A stretch of DNA of 64,000 bases from a virus. This document shows, in pieces, positions 37,253 to 46,498 of the stretch. The position numbers and the translations under genes were made by a program. The notes under the pieces were generated by a model. That model ran no database searches and was not told where the DNA came from. It saw only the letters and a program-made list of their open reading frames with translations. Every line of letters starts with the position of its first letter. The stretch's first letter is position 1. The stretch spans positions 29,689-93,688 of the IMG/VR virus record IMGVR_UViG_3300023210_000017. The stretch is one strand, 5' to 3'.

Positions 37253-39048
37253 TGAATATTTTAACGGATATACTCAGCCTTATAAGGAGAAAGCAATATG
37301 TTTCACAAGCTTTACCCGAAGATGTTATTGTATTGGGTGTACATACAGAGCCTGAAATAGAAGGAATAGCTTCTCCAATTCCTTATAAAAATGTTAAGCT
37401 TATAAAGATTAAAGACTTCGTTGAGCAAAATGAATGCTTACCTGTCAATGTTCCAATTGGAGGTTTAGGATCTGGTGTATTTAGAGATAAAACAATTGAT
37501 CCTTTAACTGATGAGTGTTATATAAACTTTAGAAGGTTAAAATCATTATCTTTAAATTTAATAATTAATGAAAGTCTTGACAATAACTTTGTTGAGTTTA
37601 ATTGCATAGCTGAATTAAATACAGCATCTAATGTTGGTGGTGGATCAAAAGTATTTAAACAAAAAGTTGGAGAAGATCTTGAATTTAGAACTTTAACTTC
37701 TATAGATAATAGTGTAACTATAACTGCAGGTCTTGATACAATTGATTTTGCAACACCCGGATCTTCTGGATATGGAGTATGGTCAATATCAGATGCTTTA
37801 GGTCTAAGAACTTATTATCCTACAGTAACTGATGCATTAGCAGCTGCAGTTGCCTTTGATACAATACATCTACATGCAAATGTAACTGAAACTAGTGTTA
37901 CAGTTATATTAAAAGACAAAGTAAATATTGATTTTAATGGATTTTCATATTTTTATACAAATCCTGATACATCAAGTGCATTTACTGATGATAGTGAAAA
38001 AGTAATAACTAACTTATTTAATGGTCTTATATATAGAGCAGGTTCACCATTAGGTGATGAAACTAATACTGCATGTATAGAAATGCTATCTCAAAGTTCT
38101 GCATTGATTTCTAAAAATACTGAATTTATAAGTACTGAAACTTGGGCTGTAATTACACAGTGTTATACAGAAGGTGTAATTGCATATGGTTATTATGGAG
38201 GAATTGCGCTTAGTGGTTATGTTGAAATAAAAGATTGCATTGGAAAAGGCATTAACCAATCTGGAATTAAAGTATTTGGTGCAATTAAAGAAGGAACCAT
38301 GTTCAATTGTAAAGGTTATTCTTCTAGTGGACCACAACAACATGCTGGAATACATAGTGAATTTGCAAACATGGAAGTTTCAAATTGTTTTGGGTATTGT
38401 GCTAATTTGGGAGATGGTGTTTTTTTAGGAAATTGTCAAAGTACAAGTATTACTGGAATTTCTAAAAAAGGCTCAGGGGTTGTTATATCAGGAAGAAATT
38501 GTACATCAATTACAGGTAAAACATATTCTAATGAAACCCCAGGCTTAAATCTTATAGCAGGTGTTGTATTAATTGATGTAGAAACAGCTACTAATATAAA
38601 TGGAAGTTCTGAAAGTCAGGATAATCCAGGTATAGCTATTGGTCAATATCAATCAGGGCTTGGTGGTTCCGAATGTATTGTTTTAAATGCAAATGGCAAA
38701 GGTAGAGACATTGGATGTTCTATTTATCAAACTCTTGGAGGAGATGGAGCTGCTAATAGATTGATGATTCAGAATAGTAGTTTTCATGCTGAAAGTTTAA
38801 ATAATGCTGTTGCATGCACTATTGAAAAAAATCAAAATTTTGGAAATAGAATAAATATTTTAAATTCATCTTTTACAACAAGTGGGGCTAATGCAATTGG
38901 AATAGAAGGAATTGGTGTTGTAGCACAAGTAAGATATTCTAATTGTTCATTTGCTTTTGGTCTTGATAGTGGTAACAATCCTGCTACTGTTAATGTAACT
39001 CAGCTTATAACTAATACACAAGACAATCAAGGTAATATACTTTTATAA
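37252..39048 (+). CDS. Tail fibre/spike-like adhesin with beta-helix domain
   Basis: 598 residues. The N-terminal 130 residues (MNILTDILSLIRRKQYV...) are probably the virion-attachment part. From about residue 190 (YYPTVTDALAAAVAFDTIHL) the sequence has the short, Gly/Ser/Asn-rich, regularly spaced beta strands of a right-handed parallel beta-helix, as in pectin-lyase-fold tailspikes, and this continues almost to the C terminus. No clear catalytic acid pair can be named. It is the first of three successive adhesin-like genes, so it probably contributes to host-surface recognition or to cutting surface polysaccharide. Confidence 0.65.
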   Translation: MNILTDILSLIRRKQYVSQALPEDVIVLGVHTEPEIEGIASPIPYKNVKLIKIKDFVEQNECLPVNVPIGGLGSGVFRDKTIDPLTDECYINFRRLKSLSLNLIINESLDNNFVEFNCIAELNTASNVGGGSKVFKQKVGEDLEFRTLTSIDNSVTITAGLDTIDFATPGSSGYGVWSISDALGLRTYYPTVTDALAAAVAFDTIHLHANVTETSVTVILKDKVNIDFNGFSYFYTNPDTSSAFTDDSEKVITNLFNGLIYRAGSPLGDETNTACIEMLSQSSALISKNTEFISTETWAVITQCYTEGVIAYGYYGGIALSGYVEIKDCIGKGINQSGIKVFGAIKEGTMFNCKGYSSSGPQQHAGIHSEFANMEVSNCFGYCANLGDGVFLGNCQSTSITGISKKGSGVVISGRNCTSITGKTYSNETPGLNLIAGVVLIDVETATNINGSSESQDNPGIAIGQYQSGLGGSECIVLNANGKGRDIGCSIYQTLGGDGAANRLMIQNSSFHAESLNNAVACTIEKNQNFGNRINILNSSFTTSGANAIGIEGIGVVAQVRYSNCSFAFGLDSGNNPATVNVTQLITNTQDNQGNILL

Positions 39049-39066
39049 TTAAAATTATAGATAAAA

Positions 39067-40002
39067 ATGGCAGTAACAGTATTAACAACGGATATGGCAG
39101 GAGGGGTAAATTACACTCATACTACAGAGATTCCTTTAGATTGGGTCCTTATTCCAAATGATACTTACTTTTATGATTTACAAGATAAAATAGTTTATTA
39201 TAAAGATGGATCTGGTACTATAATTAATGCATATGGGTCGGGCGGTACTGGTTCAGTTACTAGCATTGATACCACAATAGGCGGAACAGCAATTACAGCA
39301 GGTGGAGTACCAATAACAACTAGTGGAACTATAGCTTTTACATATAATGGGGCTGCAACAGATTATATAGATGGAGCTGGAGATTTTCAACCTTTTCCAG
39401 CCATACCAGTTTTACCTGCTAATATAGTAGAAACTGTTACTACAACAGATGGTTCATTTATAGATCTTACACCTAATGCTCCAATAGATGGAGCTGTTAC
39501 AGTAACTGCAGATTTATCTGCTACAGGAACACAAGATACCACTACTTTTTTAGGAGGAGATAATGTTTGGAATATTGCTCTTAAAAGTTTAACTGTAGGA
39601 AATAGTACATTTATAAATTTACAAAATGTAGGTACAGTAAATGTACCTGATATTACGGCTACATTATCTGCTACTGGTACACCAGACGCTACTACATTCT
39701 TAAGAGGAGATAACACATGGGTTACACCTGCAGGTGGCAATATTGTTAGACCTGTTTCTACTACTCAAGTTATATTATCAACTGATCAAACACTTGATTG
39801 CACAAGTACTATAACATTAACTTTGCCCACAGCAGCACTTATAAATGGTAAGATTTACAATATTAAAAATAGTGGTGCTGGAGTTATAACAGTTGATACA
39901 ACATCAGGGCAATTTATAGATGGAACATTAACAAAAACAATAAATGTACAATGGGATAGTATGACAGTACAGTCAACTGGATCTAATTGGATTATTATAT
40001 AA
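39067..40002 (+). CDS. Tail fibre-like protein with repeated LSATGT...TFLxGDNxW motifs
   Basis: 311 residues, Thr/Gly/Ala-rich. The motif LSATGTxDxTTFLxGDNxW occurs twice (about residues 150-171 and 199-220), a pattern common in trimeric phage tail-fibre shafts. Residues about 60-100 contain TTIGGTAITAGGVPITTSG-type beta repeats. The C-terminal 90 residues resemble a small beta-sandwich knob (TLTLPTAALINGKIYNIKNS). A 19-aa-spaced gene pair with the beta-helix protein upstream and another downstream suggests a common receptor-binding apparatus. No enzymatic motif was seen. Confidence 0.65.
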   Translation: MAVTVLTTDMAGGVNYTHTTEIPLDWVLIPNDTYFYDLQDKIVYYKDGSGTIINAYGSGGTGSVTSIDTTIGGTAITAGGVPITTSGTIAFTYNGAATDYIDGAGDFQPFPAIPVLPANIVETVTTTDGSFIDLTPNAPIDGAVTVTADLSATGTQDTTTFLGGDNVWNIALKSLTVGNSTFINLQNVGTVNVPDITATLSATGTPDATTFLRGDNTWVTPAGGNIVRPVSTTQVILSTDQTLDCTSTITLTLPTAALINGKIYNIKNSGAGVITVDTTSGQFIDGTLTKTINVQWDSMTVQSTGSNWIII

Positions 40003-40005
40003 ATT

Positions 40006-42372
40006 ATGAGTTATTTACCAAACATATCAACAGGAAATACTTTATGGGTAGATGCGACCAATGGCGATAATTCTACAGGACTTAGAGGTAAAGGAGATAA
40101 ACCATTTTTAACAATAGAAGCTGCAATTACTGCTTCAATTGCCGGTGATTTAATTTCTGTTAGACCAGGAACATATCCTGAAGAAGGTTTAAACATATCT
40201 GGAATATCTTTAATATCAACAGGACAGTGGGAACATACAATTATAGGTCCTGCACCAGCTGTTATTACACAAGATGTTATAACAATTGGCGATGAAGGAT
40301 ATCTTCAGGGATTTAGCATTAATGTTCCTAGTGGTGCATTTAATGCAATAAATTGCAATCAAGCAAGCGGAACAAATTCAATATACGATGTAGCATTTTA
40401 TGGGAGTGGTGTATTAGCCGGTCTTGGAACGGCATTAAATAGAGAAGGTGGTGGAAAAACAATAGGTGGTAATATTAGAGTAGAAGGAGGTGGTATGTTA
40501 AATGCATTAAGAGTAGATTCTGGTGTATTAGCTTTAGAAGGCATACATGTACCTCAATCTGGAGGTGCTATAACCAATGTTCTTTTATGTACAGTTAATG
40601 CAGGACAAACTACTGGTGGTAGAGCTCAAATGATAGGATTTAATTCGGGTTCTACAAATGTAACTAATGGTATTAGAATAGAAGGTGGAGTTTCAGGACT
40701 TACTTTTAATCCAACAGCCTTAATATTTACAGCAAATATATTTAATTGTACTAATGCCTTAAGTACAGATGGTGTTTATTTAATTGCTAATTTACTTGGA
40801 GGAAGAATTGAAAATGTTACTTATGCTGTTAGTGTGGATATTGGAGCAACAGGAGTTGGAATAGAAGATTCAACTTACAGATTAACATGCAATCATCAAC
40901 CTAATTATTTTTATAATCCAGAAGTTGCAAATAAGGCTGAGTTTTCTTTAAATTTTACACAAGAACGTACAGATACATTTGATTCAAGTTTTAATATATT
41001 TGGAGCAGATCAGCTATCAGTAGGTTTTTCTGAAAAAGGAACAGAATCTCATTTTGGTAAAGGTGCTCCATTTACAACTGGAATGGTTGTTCTTAATGCT
41101 ACTGATTGTGTTCTTGCAAATACTGCTACCGATATAACAGATATAACGGTAGATGCTTTAAGTAAAGATGGTAGTTCTTTTGGGTTTCAAACAGCTGTTG
41201 CAAATAATGGTATATATATAGGCTCATTTAGAAAAGATGGTTTTGGAAATCCTTTACCATTTTATGGATTTGAATTATTTACAATTACTGGAGCTTTAGG
41301 GAACGTTGGTGATTATATAATTGAAACTTGGGATGGAACAGGTTGGAAAACAATTAATGCTATGAGTACTTCTAGTGAAGAAGGTTATCCTTATAGTATA
41401 AATCATTTTTTAAGATCTGATTCACAAGAATTTGTTAGAGCTGGAATAACTAACACTGCTTTTTATGAACCTACTGGATCTTATGGTATAATTGAAAATT
41501 CAAATTGGCAATCAGTATCTGTTACTCCAACAGCAGGACCTTTAAGTGGCGTTGCAATAAATTCTTATTGGTTAAGAATAAAAACTATAGTACCTGAAGG
41601 AGGTGGTGTTACATATCCAACATTTGAACAATTTAAAATAACAGATAGTTCATTTAATGTTTCTAAAAATGGTATACCATATGGTACTGGCTTAGGAATG
41701 TTTGTAAAAACAATATCTTTAAGTGGTAGACTATGGTCTAGTAATATTGCTGGAATGGGTGTAGTAGACTTAGAAAATTATGCAAAAGTAGTAGGAAATA
41801 CTACAGGAGATAATTGGACACATGAAATTAATTTTTCACAAATGGCACAAAACGATGAAATTAATATTCAATTTCCAATTCCAATAGGAACATGTACAGC
41901 ATATCCAATAAAAATAAAATGTGTACTTAATTTTGAAGAAAGTCAAAACAATCTTACTGATTTAGCAAGCGATCCTGTGACACTAACAATAAATACTTTA
42001 CCACAAACTAGTAGTAATAATTTTGTTGCAGATCCTAGTGGAGGAAAAACTTTAGTTAGAAGAAATTTTTCAGTTGCAAATGAATTATCTGCATCTGGAT
42101 CAAGAGATCCTCTTGTTGTTGTAAAAACAATTAATGGAAGTACAGTTCCAACTGTAATTGAAGGTGCTATTGGAACTACATTATGGAGTGATTTAGAAAA
42201 CTTAACTCATGAAATAGAATTGTGTGAAATTGATGTATCTTCTCTTTATGAAAATGATGTAATTCTTTTAAATGTTAACTATACTGATGATCCTACAAAC
42301 GGTGATTTGTTAATTACTCCATTTACTTTAATAGTAGAAGGTGTTTTTCATCAAGATGGAGCAGGTATATGA
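40006..42372 (+). CDS. Large tailspike/adhesin with pectin-lyase-like beta-helix
   Basis: 788 residues, 3 nt after the previous gene. The N terminus (LWVDATNGDN...GDKPFLTIEAAI, then DLISVRPGTYPEEGL) is the classic opening of DUF1565/pectate-lyase-like parallel beta-helices. The beta-helix runs to about residue 300. The C-terminal half (about 310-788) has Gly/Thr/Asn-rich beta-sandwich character and may carry carbohydrate-binding or trimerisation modules. It probably binds or degrades host surface glycan. The last codons overlap the following SET-domain gene by ATGA, so both are translated together. Confidence 0.65.
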   Translation: MSYLPNISTGNTLWVDATNGDNSTGLRGKGDKPFLTIEAAITASIAGDLISVRPGTYPEEGLNISGISLISTGQWEHTIIGPAPAVITQDVITIGDEGYLQGFSINVPSGAFNAINCNQASGTNSIYDVAFYGSGVLAGLGTALNREGGGKTIGGNIRVEGGGMLNALRVDSGVLALEGIHVPQSGGAITNVLLCTVNAGQTTGGRAQMIGFNSGSTNVTNGIRIEGGVSGLTFNPTALIFTANIFNCTNALSTDGVYLIANLLGGRIENVTYAVSVDIGATGVGIEDSTYRLTCNHQPNYFYNPEVANKAEFSLNFTQERTDTFDSSFNIFGADQLSVGFSEKGTESHFGKGAPFTTGMVVLNATDCVLANTATDITDITVDALSKDGSSFGFQTAVANNGIYIGSFRKDGFGNPLPFYGFELFTITGALGNVGDYIIETWDGTGWKTINAMSTSSEEGYPYSINHFLRSDSQEFVRAGITNTAFYEPTGSYGIIENSNWQSVSVTPTAGPLSGVAINSYWLRIKTIVPEGGGVTYPTFEQFKITDSSFNVSKNGIPYGTGLGMFVKTISLSGRLWSSNIAGMGVVDLENYAKVVGNTTGDNWTHEINFSQMAQNDEINIQFPIPIGTCTAYPIKIKCVLNFEESQNNLTDLASDPVTLTINTLPQTSSNNFVADPSGGKTLVRRNFSVANELSASGSRDPLVVVKTINGSTVPTVIEGAIGTTLWSDLENLTHEIELCEIDVSSLYENDVILLNVNYTDDPTNGDLLITPFTLIVEGVFHQDGAGI

Positions 42373-42776
42373 TCTTAGAAAAAAATTTAAACATTGAAAT
42401 AAGAAAAAGCATACTTCATGGATGGGGTGTATTTGCTATTAATGATATTTCAAAAAATACTTTATTAGAAGAATGTCATGGTTTATTTCTTTCTACGGAA
42501 GACTTTAAAAAAATAAAATCTATTTCAGGAATTGGTTGTAATAGTTTTACAATAGATAAAGATAAAATAATGATACCATATGGTTATGGCGCAATATATA
42601 ATTCTAAGAAAGATAAGACTGTTACAACAAAATTTAATAAAGAAAAAAAAACATTAGATTTTTATACTATAAAAGATATAAATGCTAATGAAGAATTGTT
42701 TCTTAATTATGAATTTGCAAGACTAATCTATAAACAAGAAGGTATAGAAATACAAAAAGAGCCCACTAGAACATAA
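42369..42776 (+). CDS. SET-domain protein lysine methyltransferase
   Basis: 135 residues, starting inside the last codons of the adhesin gene (ATGA overlap). SET hallmarks are visible: HGWGVFA (17-23) for the first SAM-binding loop, GYGAIYNSKKD (72-82) at the place of the NHxCxPN motif with Asn78, and DINANEELFLNY (103-114) matching the ELxxDY motif with catalytic Tyr114. No post-SET cysteine cluster is present. It would transfer a methyl group from S-adenosylmethionine to a lysine of an unknown protein. Single-domain SET proteins of this size occur in bacteria and some phages. Co-translation with an adhesin suggests a virion protein, perhaps the adhesin itself, as substrate, but a host protein is equally possible. 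Confidence 0.75.
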   Translation: MILEKNLNIEIRKSILHGWGVFAINDISKNTLLEECHGLFLSTEDFKKIKSISGIGCNSFTIDKDKIMIPYGYGAIYNSKKDKTVTTKFNKEKKTLDFYTIKDINANEELFLNYEFARLIYKQEGIEIQKEPTRT

Positions 42777-42800
42777 TAACTAGCGGGTTGGTTTCTCTTT
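42762..42800 (+). terminator. Probable intrinsic terminator of the adhesin/SET operon
   Basis: CCCACTAG (42762-42769) and CTAGCGGG (42780-42787) pair with one mismatch around a 10-nt loop and are followed by the T-rich TTGGTTTCTCTTTT. The stem overlaps the last codons of the SET gene. Confidence 0.6.
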
Positions 42801-42830
42801 TCATACCTTTCTTTCAGAAAATGTTTTTAA

Positions 42831-42863
42831 TATCTATCTTGTCTTGTAGCTATAAGATAGATA
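42831..42863. terminator. Perfect 10-bp hairpin between convergent operons
   Basis: TATCTATCTT (42831-42840) and AAGATAGATA (42854-42863) are exact complements with a 13-nt loop. It lies between the end of the plus-strand SET gene and the end of the minus-strand DUF932 gene. A role as terminator or 3'-end stabiliser for either strand is likely, although its flanking T-tract is weak. Confidence 0.5.
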
Positions 42864-42906
42864 ATACCCATGGCTATAAAAGCCTTTAATATTAAGCCTA
42901 TTATAA

Positions 42907-43872
42907 TCAAATTTCAAAATCAAATGAGTTATCTTCTAATTCTCTTTCTTCAATGATTTCTTCATTTTTAATCATGTCAGCTTCTTCAGTAGCCTCACCA
43001 AATTCTTCAACTTGCTGTTCTTCTACTAAGTCATAAGTCTCTTCCATAGTAGGAGGAGTTTCTTCTGAATCTAACATAACATCACTTTCATTTTGATCTA
43101 CAACGCTATTTGTATTAATTGTATCTGTATTTATAATACCCATACCTTTTAATACATTTGCTGTCATAAAATCATGAAAGTTTTTGGTATCACTTAACCA
43201 AGATCTTGGATGAACACTTTTATAAGCATGCGTTACATGGTTGTAAAAAGCCCAGGCATTATCTTGATCTGCTTGATAGTCAAAAGATGGCTTATCCATT
43301 TCATCTTTAACAGTACTCATTTGTCTAGCACTGATTAAATCTTCATTAAAAAACATTCTACCTAATAATTCAGCTTGTTCTTTTTCTGATAATGTAACTG
43401 TTCTTAGTGCATCTTTATCTTTTTTGATTCTATCAAATGCTTTTTGAGCATTTTTGATTTGACTAGATATTTGCATTTTAATTTCTTGATCTGCGGTCCC
43501 TGTATGCTTTCTAGCATAATTAAGTTCCCCGCATACCATTCCATTAGAACAAGCCATTACATAAGCTCCTAATGCACACTGAAACCTTATAGACTTATCA
43601 TAAGAGTTTGTCCAAGCAAACATCATCCCTAAATCAGCATCTGTTGAATTTTCAGGATTATGTATAGATTTTATATGATATATACCTTGAGCAACTTGAC
43701 CCATGCCATTTGCTCTATAATATTCATGTGTAATAATAAAGCCGCTATTAGCCAGCATTTGTTTTGTTGTATCTATCACTTGTTTATGTGATATAACAGT
43801 GTATGTACTACCATGATTTGGTAGTGGTGCATTGAGAACATAACTTTTCTCTACATTAGTTTTACTTTTCAT
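42907..43872 (-). CDS. DUF932 family protein
   Basis: 321 residues. The middle third (RFQCALGAYVMACSNGMVCGE, about residues 95-115) followed by a long helical region and QADQDNAWAFYNHVTHAYK matches the DUF932 family, which is widespread in phages and plasmids and of unknown biochemical function. The C-terminal 80 residues are very acidic (Glu/Asp-rich) and probably disordered. It is the last gene of the minus-strand replication block, downstream of DNA polymerase and separated from the plus-strand operon by hairpins. DUF932 proteins usually accompany replication or recombination genes; nothing more specific is supported. Confidence 0.7.
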   Translation of the reverse strand: MKSKTNVEKSYVLNAPLPNHGSTYTVISHKQVIDTTKQMLANSGFIITHEYYRANGMGQVAQGIYHIKSIHNPENSTDADLGMMFAWTNSYDKSIRFQCALGAYVMACSNGMVCGELNYARKHTGTADQEIKMQISSQIKNAQKAFDRIKKDKDALRTVTLSEKEQAELLGRMFFNEDLISARQMSTVKDEMDKPSFDYQADQDNAWAFYNHVTHAYKSVHPRSWLSDTKNFHDFMTANVLKGMGIINTDTINTNSVVDQNESDVMLDSEETPPTMEETYDLVEEQQVEEFGEATEEADMIKNEEIIEERELEDNSFDFEI

Positions 43873-43925
43873 ATTTTAAACTTTATAAGTGTAAATGTAT
43901 AAATTATTTTAATTTATTCCAAATT

Positions 43926-44009
43926 TTATTCAATAATTATATATGCAGTTATTGCTAATATTAAAATCATTATTATAAATGATAATATTCTATGTCTTAA
44001 TTCTTTCAT
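43926..44009 (-). CDS. 27-aa membrane microprotein coupled to DNA polymerase
   Basis: The ATG at 44009 overlaps the stop codon of the DNA polymerase gene (TAATG on the minus strand). The 27 codons encode MKELRHRILS followed by an uninterrupted hydrophobic stretch of about 16 residues and a final Glu: positive-inside N terminus plus one membrane helix. The exact stop/start overlap and the membrane-helix pattern make a real small gene likely. Function is unknown; anchoring or host-membrane modulation are possibilities. Confidence 0.5.
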   Translation of the reverse strand: MKELRHRILSFIIMILILAITAYIIIE

Positions 44010-46009
44010 TAAAATAATTTTAATTGATTAATGCTTGCAGATAAAATATTATTTATTTCAGATTCAATAGCTTTGCTATAGTATGCTTTATTAATATTAT
44101 AATCTTCCCATTTAAGCTTAAGCTTTATATTATTATATATTGCTTGTTCCCAAATACCAGCTTCACACTGTATCTCTCTTCCATCATCTTTATTGACTTT
44201 GATCATTTTAACACTTTCTTTGCCAGATTTAGATATATAATATCTATTTATTTTTTGAAGATTTTTTTCTGAGTATACACCATCATCAATTGATCTTGAA
44301 ACTTGTTTCCAAGCTCCTTTTGATTTCATTCCAATGCAGTAATCAAGTATATTTTTATTTTGATTTAAATAATCTTCAGGAAGAATATCTTTAACAAAGT
44401 AATTATATATTGCTTTAGGAACTACAAGCTTTGACTTATTCTTATGAAGAGCTAAATCATGGAAATTAAACCTTCCTTTAAGCTTAACTGCAGCATACAT
44501 AAACTGTGATCCTTTTACTTTAAATAAATAATGGGGATTACTTTCTTTAATTTTTCTCCAGTTAGTTAAATCAATCTCTTTATATTCATTTACGGCTATG
44601 TAATTATTTACATCTCCTAATATGATTTTTTCATAAGTATCATGTTCTAAATTTAACTTAGTTAAATCTTCCCATTCTTTACAAATTTCTAAATAAAGAT
44701 CTTTTTTATTTCTAGGAATTCTAATTTCAACTCCATCTGTATTTTGCAATAAACCAAATGCTTCCGGTATCCTTTCACATATCATTTCATATAGCATCAT
44801 CAAACTTAATTGACCATTCAATGTTATACGCATGCATAGTTCTGGATCATAAAAGAAACTATTCTCTTCATTACTTAAGCCAAATATGCAATTAAGTATA
44901 ATCTTATATACGTAATTCATAGGATTAGACTTTGGAATTGCCACTCTTTCATCAAAAATCCATTCATATAGCTCACAAAACTCTTCTTTTGGAAAATGAG
45001 CGGGTGCCCAATTGTTTCTAATAACTAAATTAGGATAGAAACTGGTAACATCTGAAGACATTATAATATGATCTTCATCTGATTTATATACACCACTCTT
45101 TCTAGCACCATGGATGCCACCTAAAGCAAAAGTTGTATGAACACCTTTATGTTCCAACTTATATTTAAATTGACCTTTAAGACTCATTGCATCAAGCTCC
45201 AAAGAATTAAATCTTATTAAAGCCTGTTGAAATACAGGAGATGTGAACTTTATATAAGGAAGTATTAAATCTTCAACTTTAATTATAGATCTATATGTTT
45301 TCCTTTGTTTTATTTCACGTTCACCTACATTTAATTTTCTACTTAAAAAATATGCAAACAACTCTTTAGCAATTTTTGGTTCAGAAGCACTAAATAAATT
45401 AATATTATACTCAGAGGTCAACTCTTTACGTAATTTAATTTGTGATTGAGATCTATTATAAATCTCTTTAGTAGAAGTTACATCATTAATGCAATAACCA
45501 ATAATCATATCTAACTCTTCTTGGGTTTCAATTGGTGTAGTATGGTCAATAGGCATTTCTTGCATATTTTCCCAATCCATGCTATATTGAATCCATTTAA
45601 GGCTAGATCTTTTAGCCGGATTATCCCAATGATGCATTTTAAATAAATCAATTTGACCTATTGTCATATGCCATGGTGCATAAACTCCAAACTCTCTTCT
45701 ATTTTGTCTAGCTATTGTTTCTTGAGCAAATGCATAAATAGCTTCACCTATTGCACATCCAGACATGTTCTCCCATAATTGAGCATTATTCATTATATGG
45801 TGAGTGACTTGGGCATCAAAGGCTAAACCATTATAGGATATATGCCACTCTTTGTTTTCTTTATTGTGTTCTAAGAACTCAACGAAATCTTTAAGATCAT
45901 TTTGTAGATCATGTATGACAAAAATCTTCCTTTCAGAAGTTTTATAATGTTCAAACACAGCCACAAAACAATTACGCAAAGTTTCATAATCCATTACATA
46001 ATGATTCAT
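44009..46009 (-). CDS. Family B DNA polymerase with 3'-5' exonuclease
   Basis: 666 residues. The exonuclease domain shows DYET (D7, E9; Exo I), NGLAFD (N60-D65; Exo II) and YCIND (Y172-D176; Exo III). The polymerase domain has motif A SDVTSFYPN (D320), motif B KIILNCIFG (K369-G377) and motif C NTDG (D425). These are the catalytic acids for two-metal nucleotide addition. At 666 residues it is short for the family, with compact thumb and palm insertions. It is the phage replicase, working with the helicase, primase and SSB-like genes of the same strand. A hairpin terminator just upstream (46031-46056) suggests it may have its own transcript start or be expressed by read-through. Confidence 0.9.
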   Translation of the reverse strand: MNHYVMDYETLRNCFVAVFEHYKTSERKIFVIHDLQNDLKDFVEFLEHNKENKEWHISYNGLAFDAQVTHHIMNNAQLWENMSGCAIGEAIYAFAQETIARQNRREFGVYAPWHMTIGQIDLFKMHHWDNPAKRSSLKWIQYSMDWENMQEMPIDHTTPIETQEELDMIIGYCINDVTSTKEIYNRSQSQIKLRKELTSEYNINLFSASEPKIAKELFAYFLSRKLNVGEREIKQRKTYRSIIKVEDLILPYIKFTSPVFQQALIRFNSLELDAMSLKGQFKYKLEHKGVHTTFALGGIHGARKSGVYKSDEDHIIMSSDVTSFYPNLVIRNNWAPAHFPKEEFCELYEWIFDERVAIPKSNPMNYVYKIILNCIFGLSNEENSFFYDPELCMRITLNGQLSLMMLYEMICERIPEAFGLLQNTDGVEIRIPRNKKDLYLEICKEWEDLTKLNLEHDTYEKIILGDVNNYIAVNEYKEIDLTNWRKIKESNPHYLFKVKGSQFMYAAVKLKGRFNFHDLALHKNKSKLVVPKAIYNYFVKDILPEDYLNQNKNILDYCIGMKSKGAWKQVSRSIDDGVYSEKNLQKINRYYISKSGKESVKMIKVNKDDGREIQCEAGIWEQAIYNNIKLKLKWEDYNINKAYYSKAIESEINNILSASINQLKLF

Positions 46010-46030
46010 ATTTTTAATTTTAAGACAAAA

Positions 46031-46056
46031 AAAAAGGCTGAATAAACAGCCTTCTT
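46031..46056 (-). terminator. Intrinsic terminator within the replication block
   Basis: On the minus strand AAGGCTG (complement of 46047-46053) and CAGCCTT (complement of 46034-46040) form a 7-bp stem with a 6-nt loop, followed by a run of T corresponding to the A-tract at 46027-46035. It ends transcripts from the 139-aa gene and upstream, before the DNA polymerase gene. Confidence 0.75.
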
Positions 46057-46076
46057 TTGTAAGTTTAGATTAAATT

Positions 46077-46496
46077 CTAAGTTGGTAATATAAGAGGAGA
46101 TTTTTTAGTTTCTTTCTCTTCAATGTTAAGAAATTGATCATAATCAAATGATTCAGCATTAATTGCAAATAAATTAATGAAATTCTTAATTTCTTCTTTT
46201 TCTACAATATAAACTTCAGAAAAAGTTTCTACAGTCATTCTTTGTTCTTTATGAACTTTACCAGTTTCTTTGTTAGGAACTTTAAGCCTTTGAGGTTGAC
46301 CACTCTCATCCAATCTTGGCATCATATGGAAAGATTGTTTTCTAATTTTTGTTATAACAGCAATAATTCCTGAACTAGGATCAAACATTGCTTCAACATA
46401 TGGGCAGTCATCATTGACTGGCATTAAACTAAATGATTTAACATTTCTAAAAACTGATGAAATTAACATCATGTTTTGACCTATTTGGTTTTTCAT
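46077..46496 (-). CDS. Hypothetical protein (139 aa) in replication operon
   Basis: 139 residues, soluble and of mixed composition. I do not recognise a family. Residues about 20-60 look beta-rich (FSLMPVNDDCPYVEAMFD, IIAVITKI), residues 60-90 are basic (PRLDESGQPQRLKVPNK), and the C terminus is acidic. It lies 2 nt downstream of a 195-aa gene and immediately upstream of a terminator, so it is the last gene of the primase-to-nuclease transcript. Its position beside nuclease, ligase and polymerase genes suggests a replication accessory role. Confidence 0.6.
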   Translation of the reverse strand: MKNQIGQNMMLISSVFRNVKSFSLMPVNDDCPYVEAMFDPSSGIIAVITKIRKQSFHMMPRLDESGQPQRLKVPNKETGKVHKEQRMTVETFSEVYIVEKEEIKNFINLFAINAESFDYDQFLNIEEKETKKSPLILPT

Positions 46497-46498
46497 AC

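Noticed and set aside
44009-46009. DNA polymerase of family A
   Set aside because: Motifs DxxSxYPN, KxxxNxxFG and xTDG with DxE/NxxxFD/YxxxD exonuclease sites are those of family B.
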